A DNA stretch of 64,000 nucleotides from Arenicola marina (taxonomy: Eukaryota > Annelida > Polychaeta > Arenicolidae). The notes under the pieces were generated by a model that had not been told where the DNA came from, made no database searches, and saw nothing but the letters and a program-made list of their open reading frames with translations. Below, piece by piece: positions 1-12,100 of this stretch. Every line of letters starts with the position of its first letter. The stretch's first letter is position 1. A program made the translations under genes and the position numbers. Location of the stretch: assembly GCA_964019135.1 (NCBI GenBank), contig OZ025249.1, positions 17,013,088 to 17,077,087 of the forward strand. The letters run 5' to 3'.

Positions 1-1139
1 TGTACCAATAATATCTGTTCTTGATTTTTGACAATGTTTTGTTCACTCCCAGGTGGGCTGATAATACGTCGTCGTGCATTGCCTTCATCACTGTCTCCCA
101 TAGTGACTCCGGGATCACCAGCTGGAGGAAGCACTCTGCAGGCTTGATGGCGACCCACTTTTTATACAAAACATTGTCTCGCAGTTCTAGCTTATCCCAA
201 ATCAGCCATAGGTGTCTCGTTGCAGGATACTCCGCGGCCACGCTGTCTCTGTCGGGTTTCAGTTCCAACGTAGAAAGCCACTGCATCACCTTTGACAGCT
301 CTTTGTCCTCTCTCTGTTTCTTGGCAATCTCCTCGGCGGACACACCTTCCAACCACGTGCCAGGGTTGACCGTGGGAAGGACCCGGCCTTCACTCCCTAC
401 GAAATCTGCGGATGTGGAATCTGGAGCTCCATTCCCAGTTTCTTTGAGTAATCCGGACTGAGGAACTGCCTCTATCGCTTGGCTGCTACCGTGTGACAGG
501 ATTCGCGGTTTCTCGCGCTGCCTGGCTTAGAGCTTCCTTATTGGGACCGACAGCAATCGCCCTCCCAACAAATGGCCTTTCGCTGACACTTCGCTAGAGC
601 CTCCTTGTACACCTGGGTAGCCTCCGCAGCCAAATCCACACAATGGCCCAACCTTTTCCGTTTGTCTCTTTTGTATCCGATGTGACGGCAACTCTTCTCG
701 CCGACAGCCGCGCTACGTCATCCACTTCGGTAAACGAAGACCGTGCCTTGTGCTTCTTCTGGCACTGCTCGCAACCGCCGCAGGGCAGAGCCTCCATCAC
801 ACTCTGTGTATTAAAACACATACAGTCATCTGGATCACAGGGAACCCTCGACAGGGCGTCGGCATTTCCATGCTGCTTCCCAGCCCGGTGCAAGACCTTA
901 AAATCATAATCGGACACCAGCTCAATCCAACGCGCCATCTGGTTCTCCGGGTTCTTAAATGACATAATCCACCTCAAGGCGCTGTGATCAGTCCTCACGA
1001 GGAACTGTCTCCCTAGCAGGTGATGGCAGAACTGCTGGGTAAACACCAAAACCCGGAGCTCCGTTCTCGTTACTCGTTAGTCTTGGAGAGCGATTTGCTG
1101 GCAAAGGCAATGGGGCGCTCAACTTCTTGTTGCCGCTCC
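1..1139 (-). pseudogene. RNase H and partial integrase of gypsy pol
   Basis: Minus frame 594-1049 has the RNase H blocks LVRTDHSALRWI and HGNADALSRVPC, typical of Ty3/gypsy. Between 1 and about 590 the minus strand continues into a linker and then an HX(n)H-type segment, HDDVLSAHLGVNKT, followed by NRYYW. This is the start of the integrase HHCC zinc-binding domain, cut by the window edge. The integrase catalytic core is outside the window. The frame between RNase H and RT is broken near 1050-1150. Confidence 0.8.
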
Positions 1140-2855
1140 TCACACAACTGTAGCTGTGACAGGACCCACACTCGTATCAGAGGCATCTGTATCAAGGATG
1201 AGCATGCCCTCATCCAACGGATACGCCATAACTTCATCTCCTGTTAAGGCAGTTTTTAGATCATCAAACGCTTCCTGGCACGCCGGCGTCCGCTGAAACG
1301 GCTGACCCGCCTCCAATAGGCGATTCAGCTGCCGTGCTCTCCCTGAGAAGCCGCGAACAAACCGGCGGTAGTAGGAGCATAATCCTAAGAAGCTCCTGAC
1401 ATCCGTTACGTCACGTGGCAGCGGCCATTCTCTGACTGCACGCACCTTGTCCGGATCAGGCAGCACGCCCTCTGGCGTGACGATATCACCCAGGAAAGCC
1501 ACTCTGGGCTGCAGCAAGTGACGTTTGCTCGGCTTCAGTTTCATCCCTGCCTTCTGTAGCCTTGTAAACACAGCATCTAATCTCTCTAGGTGCTCATCTA
1601 AGGTGTTATTGAACACTATAATGTCGTCAAGGTATATGACAAGAGTTTCCCACTGCAGTCCGCGCAAAACCAGCTCTATACATCGCTCAAATGTGGTTGG
1701 AGCGTTGCGTAATCCCATTGGCATCTTGATGTATTCATACCGACCACGTCTTGTCACAAATGCAGTTTTCGCTCTATCCTGCTCATCCACTTCAAGCTGC
1801 CAATAACCTGATTGTATATCCAAGGTGGAAAAGAACTTGGCACCGGCAATGGAGTCGAGACAATCAGACGCACGCGGTATCGGGTACGAATCGGGGACGG
1901 TAACGGCGTAGAGCCGACGATAATCGATTCACGGCCTGACAGTCCCGTCCTTCTTGCGCACGAAGACCATTGGCGACGCCCACGGCGAGGAAGACTCCTT
2001 GATGATACCAGCACTAAGCTGCTGGTCGATGACCTTATCCTCTTCCTGAATAAAAGCCCTAGGGGGTCGTAGGGGTGGTTGTTTCACTGGTCGTGCATCC
2101 CCCGTGTCGATTGTATGCTTCACTGCTGTCACGTGCCCAAGATCATCAGCAGATTTTGCAAATAAGTCCACATGGCGGCCAACGAGAACCTTGAGTCGCT
2201 CCTGCTCTTCGGCAGTCAGATCGGTCACCGTCCGCCCATACAGCTCTCTGATAGCGACCGGCCAACTCTCTACATCCCCTTGACGTGTATCCGCATTCAC
2301 GGGCAAAACTCGATTGGCCGTCACGACGTTAGCCACACCTGAATGATCGGCTAACTCATCGATATCCACATCCTGTAGCGTACCGATTGTCGTGTTCTTC
2401 CGCAGGACGATATCCTCAGACGACGGATTCAATACGCGCACAATCAAGCCTTCCCGCCTCCTAGTATCCACCAATGTGTTACCAACCAGCACCTCCAATC
2501 TTCTGCCGCCGGACAGCTTACTTATCAGACCACAATCACCACTCAGGCGCGACGTATCCGCCGTTGCCTCCACTGTCGACTCACTGAAGGCAGGCACCAC
2601 AACCTCTGTCTTGACCGTCACGCGGGCTATCCTTGGTTGATCGCTTTCAACTTCCAGACACTCCTTAATGCCATTTAAGGTGATTTCATTTCTCTTCAAT
2701 TCATTGTCCTTCTCGGTCAGAAAATCAAGTCCTAATAATCCGTCCTCTCTGATGGGCGCCACAAACATATGCCAATTAAATGTTTGTTGAGCGGTTTTGA
2801 ACTCCACGGCAATTATCCCATCAATATCCAAACAATGGTCATCTGCCACCTCCAA
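1140..2855 (-). pseudogene. Reverse transcriptase region of gypsy pol (frameshifted)
   Basis: 1929-2855 (minus) ends with the RT fingers entry, where a Pro-rich stretch precedes IIKESSSPWASPMVFVRKKDG. The palm continues in another frame at 1140-1823, with DIQSGYWQL, the KTAF strand, MPMGLRNAPTTF, and the catalytic YLDDIIVF box holding the two adjacent Asp. The connection block FLGLCSYYRRF then follows. Sequence between about 1824 and 1950 is shifted, and the RT frame runs into a stop just after the first RNase H motif (DTDASDTS). The family is unmistakable, and this copy cannot be translated as one protein. Confidence 0.9.
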
Positions 2856-3019
2856 TCTTCCGGTTTAGTAAGTTGTGGCCGGCGATGAGCAGGAATCGCA
2901 TTAAACAGTCTTCTTGACATCACTGTCACTCCCGCTCCGGTGTCTATCACGAACTTACATGTTTGCCTTTCCAATTTCATCGGCAAAACTAACGACGTAA
3001 CTAAGTCGTTCTCCGGCAC
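2813..3019 (-). pseudogene. Aspartic protease segment of gypsy pol
   Basis: The frame contains FVIDTGAGVTVMS, the DTGA/DSGA active-site loop of retropepsin-like proteases with the usual hydrophobic residues before the catalytic Asp. The downstream flap region (GLLGLDFL) lies in the next frame (1929-2855), so a frameshift near 2815-2855 splits the domain. Confidence 0.75.
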
Positions 3020-3077
3020 CTCAACTTAATAGTCACTTCATTCTGGACCAGTCCGGGGCCGGTTGGTCCGGCCCTTC

Positions 3078-3302
3078 CTAGTTTCCCAAACCGGTTGGCT
3101 GGCTCGTGGCAGGTGCTTGCTGCCTCCTGCGGTCAGGTCTGGGACACTTCCTAGCGAAATGGCCAGCTTCATGACAGTTGTAGCACTCCACTGTCGACGA
3201 AGTGCGAGCCCTGTCTCTATATCCATTGCCACGATTGTGGGGCGCTGCTTTCTCCAGTATAGTCTTCAGTTCTTGTATTTTCGTGTCAAAGGAGTTCTGC
3301 AT
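3078..3302 (-). pseudogene. Nucleocapsid zinc-knuckle segment of gag
   Basis: A 74-codon minus frame holds one CCHC zinc knuckle, CYNCHEAGHFARKCP, followed by a basic and Gln/Pro-rich tail. CX2CX4HX4C knuckles bind genomic RNA in retroelement nucleocapsids. It is out of frame with the preceding gag segment, another sign of decay. Confidence 0.75.
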
Positions 3303-4314
3303 ATCCTTACCGAACTTCTTTTAATTAGTCGTTGTTCTGTGACATATCGCTCGTCGTCACTCTCTGTTTCCTGTGGCGTAGGGCGAACGGCTCGCACCCG
3401 GTGTCCACGCCCATCAGGCCGCAAGCTGTTATGTAACTCCAAAGTTTCTTGGGCCTCTTTGACGTTGCCAGGATCTCTCATCCCTACAATAACAGCGATT
3501 TGCTGATCAGGCAATCCTCGGAGAAAGTGCCGCAGAGCAATTTGCTCCCTGATATTCTCATCAGCTGTTGGGTATCCCTTTCGCACCAACCGTTTGATGT
3601 CGGCGACGTAATCGGCGATTTTCTCCGTGGTTGACAGCCTGCGCGCCTCTAATTCCGCCAGAAAGGAAGTTGTCGTGCGTCGTTCGCGGAAGCGGTTTTC
3701 TAAGGCGATCGACAGGGGAACGTAAGAGTTCACAACTTCCGGCGATAACTGCGCAAACACATATTCCGCTGCCTCACCCCTTAAGCTATTGCTCAATCGG
3801 GACAGCTTCTCTTCATCGACCCAGCCGCATGAGACAGATAAGGCCTGGAAATGACCAACGAATGTCTCCCACAGTAACTTCCCGTCAAACGTCATTGGCT
3901 GTGGCAGCGGCACGTTGCGGCCGTCGCGGTGTGACGCCATCGCTGGTCGACTCCCTTGTACTGACACCGAGCTGGACTGCGAATCAGTTCAGCACGCTGT
4001 ACGGCTTCTTGTAAGAGATCAGACTGTCTCCTTGCTTCTTCCCGCCATCCACTGATCTCTCTCTGCCTCTCTTCTTCCGTTTCTCCTATTTTCCGTCTGG
4101 TGGCTTCTAAAAGTTCATCTTTCTCACGTTCCGCGCGTTCCGCTTTCTCTCGCATTTCTTCTATCGCCACAGCTGAGCACTCTTTGGCTTCTTCCAACTG
4201 TTGTTGGGTATCAGTCAGTTGAGTCTCAAGTGAAACCACAGGTTCTGCGTCTTCACTCTCTGTTGCCTCAGAGTGTTCTTTTCCTTTACTTTCTGTATTT
4301 TTCTTTGGCGCCAT
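3266..4314 (-). pseudogene. gag-like region of gypsy element (frameshifted)
   Basis: Two overlapping minus frames cover one gag-like protein. 3892-4314 starts with a Met and is very rich in Glu, Arg and Lys, consistent with a coiled coil. 3266-3967 (233 codons) carries a retrotransposon gag/capsid-type region, with LWETFVGHFQ near its start and LRHFLRGLPDQQ in the second half. The shift between the frames lies near 3900-3967. A Ty3-class gag is normally one frame, so this is read as a disabling frameshift. The family assignment rests on residue patterns and on the pol domains that follow. Confidence 0.7.
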
Positions 4315-4427
4315 AGCTGTAACTGCGTCCGCTGCCGAAACACTGGTTTAAATCCAAATAGTCATCCACAATAATTCAAAATAATCCAATGCGTGTAGAA
4401 GTCTGTATCCCACCGCTGTGACCAATT

Positions 4428-4930
4428 TGTTGCGTTCCTGTCGAGCGTTTACATCGCAAGTAATAACGACTAAGTATTTCCACTTTCTGGTTCTTTATTA
4501 AATTCTACGTATGACATATATCCGTTGGTGTGGGTGTGTAATCTCTCGGTGGTGATCATTCGATGGTCTCGTCTTGATGGTCTTGATCGTCCTATTCTGA
4601 GGGTCTGATCTCCTCCTTATATACACAGGGGTTCTCACTCGCTGAGAGGCCAGCTCTACACTTAGAGCTGTAGAGCAGCCAGCTTCCACTTACTGTAAAG
4701 CAGTCAGCTCTCCATTTACTGTAGAGCAGCCAGCTCTCCATTTACTGTAGAGCAGCCCTGACCTATATTCGCTGCTCCCAAACTCTGGAGAGCAACGACC
4801 TTGACCTCCCAGCCCGCGCGCACGTGCTCTATGGGTCGGGCTGACCGCGCGTAACCTGAGAGGCCTACCGCTACACAAGTAGTCCACTCCACCCCCTCCC
4901 TCGCCAGGACCCACATCTGGGATCTCCACA
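4428..4930 (-). repeat. Putative 5' LTR of the gypsy element
   Basis: On the minus strand this block begins TGTGGAGATC and ends GGAACGCAACA, the expected TG...CA ends. It holds a TATATAA box (plus coordinates 4617-4623) and, further downstream, an AATAAA (4494-4499), giving a plausible U3-R-U5 order. Just inside the element a primer-binding-site-like stretch, TTGGTCACAGCGGTGGGA, follows the LTR end. U3 contains about four imperfect ~30-bp direct repeats (4650-4757). The outer boundary at 4930 is inferred from the terminal triplet only, because the partner LTR is not in the window. Confidence 0.6.
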
Positions 4931-5007
4931 ATATTATATACCCATTTAATGATAATGTCATAAAAGAATTAGCAGCGGTATCTACTATGTAACATATATT
5001 TACTCCT

Positions 5008-5284
5008 TCAACAGAAACCTCAGAGCCTGGTATTGGTAGACAAAACATCTTGGGTGAATTATAGGGTGATCTGATATTTAATAAAGTTGTTTATTTATTT
5101 GTTTGTGGATGTGACATGAAGATAACCTAAAAGTAAACTTGAATGGCAAATAATTGTTTTTATTATTATATATCCTATATCACGTAACACCCTGTATTTT
5201 AACACTCTTCTTGGTGACTATTACAGGTAGTATCTTTTTTCAACATTAAGGACTCATCTTTAAGGATGTCACTTGCCGAAAAAA
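5008..5284 (+). repeat. Upstream copy of the duplicated VPS72 5' region
   Basis: This block and 5906-6182 are nearly identical over ~277 bp at a constant offset of 898 bp. I noticed only a few substitutions, for example near 5056, 5078 and 5255. Both copies include the VPS72 start codon (ATG at 5266 here, 6164 in the other) and the first five codons. Here the frame runs into the minisatellite and stops after 17 codons, so this copy cannot start VPS72. It may still carry a working promoter. Confidence 0.9.
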
Positions 5285-5902
5285 AATCTCATCGCCCAGA
5301 ACAAACCCCGCCAAAATAAGAATCTCATCGCCCAGAACAAACCCCGCCAAAATAAGAATCTCATCGTCCAGAACACACCACGCCAAAATAAGAATCTCCT
5401 GGTGCGAAACAAACCCCGCCAAAATAAGAATCCCATCGCCCAGAACAAACCCCGCCAAAATAAGAATCTCATCGTCCGGAACAAACCCCGCCAAAGTAAG
5501 AATCCCATCGTCCAGAACAAACCCCGCCAAAGTAAGAATCTCATCGTCTAGAACAAACCCCGCCAAAGTAAGAATCTCATCGCCCAGAACAAACCCCGCC
5601 AAAATAAGAATCTCATCGTCCGGAACAAACCCCGCCAAAGTAAGAATCCCATCGTCCAGAACAAACCCCGCCAAAGTAAGAATCTCATCGTCTAGAACAA
5701 ACCCCGCCAAAGTAAGAATCTCATCGCCCAGAACAAACCCCGCCAAAATAAGAATCTCCACGTGCGGAACAAACCACGCCAAAGTAAGAATCTCATCGTC
5801 TAGAACAAACCCCGCCAAAGTAAGAATCTCATCGCCCAGAACAAATCCCGCTAAAGTAAAAATCTCATCGTCCAGAACAAACCCCGCCAAAATAAGAATC
5901 TG
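5285..5902 (+). repeat. 36-bp minisatellite between the two copies of the VPS72 5' region
   Basis: About 17 units of 36 bp, with core CAGAACAAACCCCGCCAAAA. The array starts inside what would be codon 6 of the upstream VPS72 copy and ends directly where the second copy begins. Unit variants such as CCCAGAAC/TCCAGAAC/TCCGGAAC/TCTAGAAC recur in the same order, so blocks of several units have been duplicated together. The unit is 12 codons long, which explains the long open frames on both strands. Confidence 0.95.
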
Positions 5903-5905
5903 ATC

Positions 5906-6182
5906 TCAACAGAAACCTCAGAGCCTGGTATTGGTAGACAAAACATCTTGGGTGAATTATAGGCTGATCTGATATTGAATAAAGTTGTTTATTTATTTGT
6001 TTGTGGATGTGACATGAAGATAACCTAAAAGTAAACTTGAATGGCAAATAATTGTTTTTATTATTATATATCCTATATCACGTAACACCCTGTATTTTAA
6101 CACTCTTCTTGGTGACTATTACAGGTAGTATCTTTTTTCAACATTAAGGACTGATCTTTAAGGATGTCACTTGCCGAAAAAA
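5906..6182 (+). promoter_or_regulatory. Downstream copy of the VPS72 5' region, probably the functional leader/promoter
   Basis: Second copy of the ~277-bp duplication. It leads directly into the ATG at 6164, whose frame continues through VPS72 exon 1. It contains a TTACAG/GTAGT sequence 40 bp before the ATG that could be a 5'-UTR splice acceptor. No TATA box or transcription start can be assigned by eye. Confidence 0.6.
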
Positions 6183-9100
6183 GAGAGAGGCGCAGCAATG
6201 CTGGGAATCGAATGTCGCGCCTTCTCGATGAAGATGAAGATGAATTCTATAAAACTACCTATGGTGGATTTGCAGAGGTGAGATTTTACTTACAAATTTT
6301 TTAAGCAAGTATCAGTACTGGTGCATGCGCTAAAGTTATAATTGAACCCATTTGTTAATCTCTATTGTGAGCAAGTTGCGTTCATGGTTTAACTATACAT
6401 ACTGATAAGTTTGTGATAGTTACCTTGTAAAGAGACATTTTGCCCTTTCTCTCTAAATACACTGTTATTAAATTCATTGGTTTTAGGAAGCTGATGATAA
6501 TGACTACGCATCAGAGAAGTCAGAATCTGATGGGGTCGACTCAGACTTTGACATTGATGAGAATGATGAAGTGCGGAGCGATCTTGAGGATGGAGATGAG
6601 CCAAAACGGAAGAGAAGAGTTGTCACAAAGGCATACAAGGTACACATTATTTGTCACTATTTATCATTTGTATGCCTGTATATGAGGTATTTCGGTTCAA
6701 CACACTGTACATGTAACATAATTGAGTGATCATATCACATATGCGGTAGTCGACATTACACTGGTTCAAGGAGAAAACTAGGCCCAACTTTTAAAGCAGA
6801 AGTTTGGCATTCATATCATAATTGATCTGTTTTTGGACCTCCCCGAATCTGAAACAATGCTCGATTCTGTCAGTATTGTGTAATTATTGACGATGTCAAT
6901 AGAAACGTCGCGTGTAAACAATTTACCGGTAAAAGTAATATACTTAAAAAAAAAAAAAAAAACTTTTGTGTTGTAACAAATAAGATCAGTAAGGTTAACA
7001 TATAATATTGTACAATTCTGTAGCTCAACTCCTGTATTGGAAATAGCAATGGGACGACGAAACCAGGGAGTAATGATGGAAGGTATATTATGTAAATATT
7101 GTGATAGACAACAGAAACTGTATAGAAACAAATCCCTTTTTTTTTGCGAATGTCGATTTAACATTATTTCCATTATACGATTTGCACACGAAATATGTTA
7201 CAGAGATGCAAGTAAATCAAAGGAGCTTATAGTGGAAAATTATAGTTTTAATATTACTAGAAACAGAACGTTTCCTCCAAAATATGTCGATGGATCTCTG
7301 TGTAGCGTACTGTCTTTGACAATCTTTGTTTCAATATCCTTTCCTGTATTATGATTACCTGTACTATTATAAAAGAGACTATACTCTATACATCAGCCTA
7401 CAGTACAGAAATAAATATATATTTAAATACATCTATCTTCAGTGTGGACACATGATAGAATAGAGCAAAAATAAAGTCCCAATAAGTGTTTTACTTTACA
7501 TGTTCTGGCAAATATCTACCGAGTAATCATGCTCTGTCGTTGAATTTACCACGATCGATATTGTGTCTGATCCATGTGTTTCATTTAATGCCAAATTTGG
7601 ATACCGGCAGAAACACTTTAGGCGCCGATTGCTTATACATTAACAGCCGTTTCTTCGGAGTTTTAACACCGTTTCTATAAAAGATACCGAACTGTCTTTG
7701 TAGGAGCCAGTGCAGAAGCCTACTACATCTGACGACAAACCTAAGGCCCAACCGGTTAAAACAAAGAAAGTGCGGCAAAAATCAGGAGTGAAATCTACAG
7801 TTCAAATTTATAAGACGGAGCCAGGTAAGTGTGCAATACTAACAGATCAATCAACATGCTATATGGCAGTGGACTACAGTGGTTCGCAGATGCTCTATAA
7901 TACTCCGTTAGCAGGAGTGTAGATGAAAAGCCAGGGTAAAGATGGTGTTTCCATTCCAAATTCCATGGGTAGAGTCTCTTTTCCATTTGATTTGATATAA
8001 TACAAACTTCTAACAGCAGGATCGAATATCGAATAGATTAGTACGGAAAGTAAATGTTAAACGAAAGTTATACAAAGTGACATAAACGGAAACAATGGCT
8101 TGCACTCCCCTCCCCGTTTTCGTGAATCAATATAAGTTTAGTATAGTAAATTTTTGGCCTGGCCACTTTGGAAATGGTATATTTAAATGAAAATAAAAAA
8201 AGTGAATTGGATGGCTATAAGGAGAGTAGGAGGCCATCTTGCAGAAGTTCTTACATTTTTCTCATCTGTACCTGTAATCCTTTATCGTTAGGTTGACTAA
8301 TCCATGTATACATACCAGGAAATCCTTATGGAAAGTCATGAATTTGTCTTGGAAGTCATTACCCGATTTGCGTAGGAACGCTGTCCATCAGAGCGTTTCA
8401 TTGTGTAACGCGAAATATGACGCCGGAATCTGTTATGTTATTCTATAAAGTGATCAGTCTTTTGTAGTAAACCTGTTGTGTGTCAGTGTTTTGATCGCCA
8501 ACGTGGTGTTTACAGTGAAGAAGTCGCTGCGGCGGTCGACGACGAGTCGCACGCAAGAGGTACACAGCCGGGAGAAGCAGCGGCAGGCGCGCGTTCAGAT
8601 GATGAAGGAGATTGCCGTCAAGAAGAACGTGGCCGAGGTCCGGCGGCTGACGCAGGAAGAGCTCCTGGAGGAGGCCAAACTCACAGAGCAGATCAACCTC
8701 AGATCTCTAGGTGGGTAGCTGACAGAGCAGATCAACCTCAGATCTCTAGGTGGGTAGCTGACAAAGCAGATCAACCTCAGATCTCTAGGTGGGTAGCTGA
8801 CAGAGCAGATCAACCTCAGATCTCTAGGTGGGTAGCTGACTGAGCAGATCAACCTCAGATCTCTAGGTGGGTAGCTGACAGAGCAGATCAACCTCAGATC
8901 TCTAGGTGGGTAGCTGACAGAGCAGATCAACCTCAGATCTCTAGGTGGGTAGCTGACAAAGCAGATCAACCTCAGATCTCTAGGTGGGTAGCTGACAGAG
9001 CAGATCAACCTCAGATCTCTAGGTGGGTAGCTGACTGAGCAGATCAACCTCAGATCTCTAGGTGGGTAGCTGACAGAGCAGATCAACCTCAGATCTCTAG

Positions 9101-12100
9101 GTGGGTAGCTGACAGAGCAGATCAACCTCAGATCTCTAAGTGGGTAGCTGACAGAGCAGATCAACCTCAGATCTCTAGGTGGGTAGCTGACAGAGCAGAT
9201 CAACCTCAGATCTCTAGGTGGGTAGCTGACAGAGCAGATCAACCTCAGATCTCTAGGTGGGTAGCTGACAGAGCAGATCAACCTCAGATCTCTAGGTGGG
9301 TAGCTGACAGAGCAGATCAACCTCAGATCTCTAAGTGGGTAGCTGACAGAGCAGATCAACCTCAGATCTCTAGGTGGGTAGCTGACAGAGCAGATCAACC
9401 TCAGATCTCTAGGTGGGTAGCTGACAGAGCAGATCAACCTCAGATCTCTAAGTGGGTAGCTGACAGAGCAGATCAACCTCAGATCTCTAGGTGGGTAGCT
9501 GACAGAGCAGATCAACCTCAGATCTCTAGGTGGGTAGCTGACAGAGCAGATCAACCTCAGATCTCTAGGTGGGTAGCTGACAGAGCAGATCAACCTCAGA
9601 TCTCTAGGTGGGTAGCTGACAGAGCAGATCAACCTCAGATCTCTAAGTGGGTAGCTGACAGAGCAGATCAACCTCAGATCGCTAGGTTGGTAACTGACTG
9701 AGCAGATCAACCTCAGATCTCTAGGTGGGTAGCTGACAGAGCAGATCAACCTCAGATCTCTAGGTGGGTAGCTGACAGAGCAGATCAACCTCAGATCTCT
9801 AGGTGGGTAGCTGACAGCAGATCAACCTCAGATCTCTAGGTGGGTAGCTGACAGAGCAGATCAACCTCAGATCTCTAGGTGGGTAGCTGACAGAGCAGGT
9901 CAACCTCAGATCTCTAGGTGGGTAGCTGACAGCAGATCAACCTCAGATCTCTAGGTGGGTAGCTGACAGAGCAGATCAACCTCAGATCTCTAAGTGGGTA
10001 GCTGACAAAGCAGATCAACCTCAGATCTCTAGGTGGGTAGCTGACAGAGCAGATCAACCTCAGATCTCTAGGTGGGTAGCTGACAAAGCAGATCAACCTC
10101 AGATCTCTAGGTGGGTAGCTGACAAAGCAGATCAACCTCAGATCTCTAGGTGGGTAGCTGACAGAGCAGATCAACCTCAGATCTCTAGGTGGGTAGCTGA
10201 CAAAGCAGATCAACCTCAGATCTCTAGGTGGGTAGCTGACAAAGCAGATCAACCTCAGATCTCTATGTGGGTAGCTGACAGAGCAGATCAACCTCAGATC
10301 TTTAGGTGGGTAGCTGACAGAGCAGATCAACCTCAGATCGCTAGGTTGGTAGCTGACAGAGCAGATCAATCTCAGATCTCTAAGTGGGTAGCTGACAGAG
10401 CAGATCAACCTCAGATCTCTAATTGGGTAGCTGACAAAGCAGATCAACCTCAGATCTCTAGGTGGGTAGCTGACAGAGCAGATCAACCTCAGATCTCTAG
10501 GTGGGTAGCTGACAGACAGATCAACCTCAGATCTTTAGGTGGGTAGCTGACAGACAGATCAACCTCAGATCTTTAGGTGGGTAGCTGACAGAGCAGATCA
10601 ACCTCAGATCGCTAGGTGGGTAGCTGACAGAGCAGATATTGCCAAAGTCTCTTGGTGGGTAGCTCACAGAACAGATCAACCCCAAGTATCTAGGTGGGTA
10701 GGTTACAAGCGTACAGAGCAGATACACCTGGATTCTAGGGGGGTTGCTCACAGATCAGATACACCTGGATTCTAGGTGGGTTGCTCACAGATCAGATACA
10801 GCTCTAGATTCTAGGAGGGTAGCCCACGGAGTATACCAATCTTAGGTCTCTATCTAACCCACAAAAAATATATACCTCAAATATGGGTAAATGACAAAAT
10901 AGGGAAAGCTAAGTTGTATATATGCCCAAAACAGTCGACGTATGGTCTCCGGTTTGCACCCCCTCCACTCCACCCCCCAAAAGCCCCGGGGCTGATCTAC
11001 ATTCCGTCCTCAAAAATAACTCTGGGTGAGTTCGGATATCTGATCGGAGTAATCGGCGCGGATATTTGGAGCACGCCGACTCACTGTTTCCGCTAATAGG
11101 TGGATCAATATTAACCGAACGCAAAATCCGCGGTCCGCGTGAATGTTGCACTTGCTGGACTGCAAACATTTTGAAGATCGTTAAATAGCGCCATAAAATA
11201 AATCGGATACGTATTGTGTTCATTATCTTATTCTCGTTGTTATAATATTATTTACAGATTTTATGCAGGTCGCAATACTACTATATATATACATTAAATG
11301 TATTGTGCGGCCTGGACGCCATGTTGGAAGTCCTCGTGATCCTCCTCTGGGTGGGGAGTAAGCACGTGACCGCCCTATCGGACCACAATCTCCGCGTTCG
11401 GTTATGCACTCCGCGGAGTCTACTACTTCGCTCGCATACCCGAACTCACCCCATATTCCAGAGCCGGATACATAAATATTGTTATGTATTACGCAAATGT
11501 AATATTTGTTTGGGTACCTGTTTCTATTTTTTGGCATGTATTTTTCATTTCCTTCTATTTCATCGACACGTGGCAATGCATCTACAGAGACGTACCAGCG
11601 GCTTGAATCAGAGAAAAAGAAAGCACGCGTCCAGAAGCAGGTGTATCGAGGACCAATCATTCGCTACCACTCAGTCACCATGCCCTTGATAGAAGAGCTG
11701 CCCACCGAGACAGAAATCAGCGTGGATGACGAAAATGGGGAGAATGCAGTCGACGGGTAGGTGTTAGGCATTGGACAATTTATTGCCGGTAAAACATGGG
11801 TTCTTTCTTGGGTAATATTTATCACGCTTGTGAACAAAACTGACCCTAACAAAGTCCTGGATACACTAGTGTCGCCCGCGCCCCATCTCTCTCTAAAGAC
11901 CTTGCATTCCGTGAATTAGCGCCTACTTCGACACCACACGTAGACGTTATTTGATCAAAGCAAATATCGTTTCAGTGAGTCCACTGTCAAGAATCCAGCA
12001 TTGAAAGCGTCAGACAAGTGTTCCAGAACATTCATCACGTTCACCGACGAGAAGTTGTTCACTGAATATTTCCGGAAGAAAAAACGACGACCGCCCATCA

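Larger units (their letters stand above)
1..4930 (-). mobile_element. Ty3/gypsy LTR retrotransposon, 5' portion, degenerate, running off the left edge
   Basis: Read on the minus strand from right to left the order is LTR, gag, CCHC zinc knuckle, aspartic protease, reverse transcriptase, RNase H and the start of integrase, which is the Ty3/gypsy (Metaviridae) order. The frame changes several times: inside gag, between gag and nucleocapsid, between protease and RT, just before the RT palm, and between RT and RNase H. This copy is therefore almost certainly dead. The other LTR and most of integrase lie outside the window, so LTR identity and target duplication cannot be checked. The element sits just upstream of the duplicated VPS72 5' region and points away from it. 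Confidence 0.93.

Noticed and set aside
5246..5890. 214-codon minus frame AGFVLDDEILTL repeats
   Set aside because: Product of the 36-bp minisatellite upstream of VPS72; no start context, no homology.
8595..10486. 397- and 190-codon minus frames of ICSVSYPPRDLRL repeats
   Set aside because: Antisense to VPS72 exon 4 and its 39-bp donor minisatellite; open only because the unit is 13 codons.
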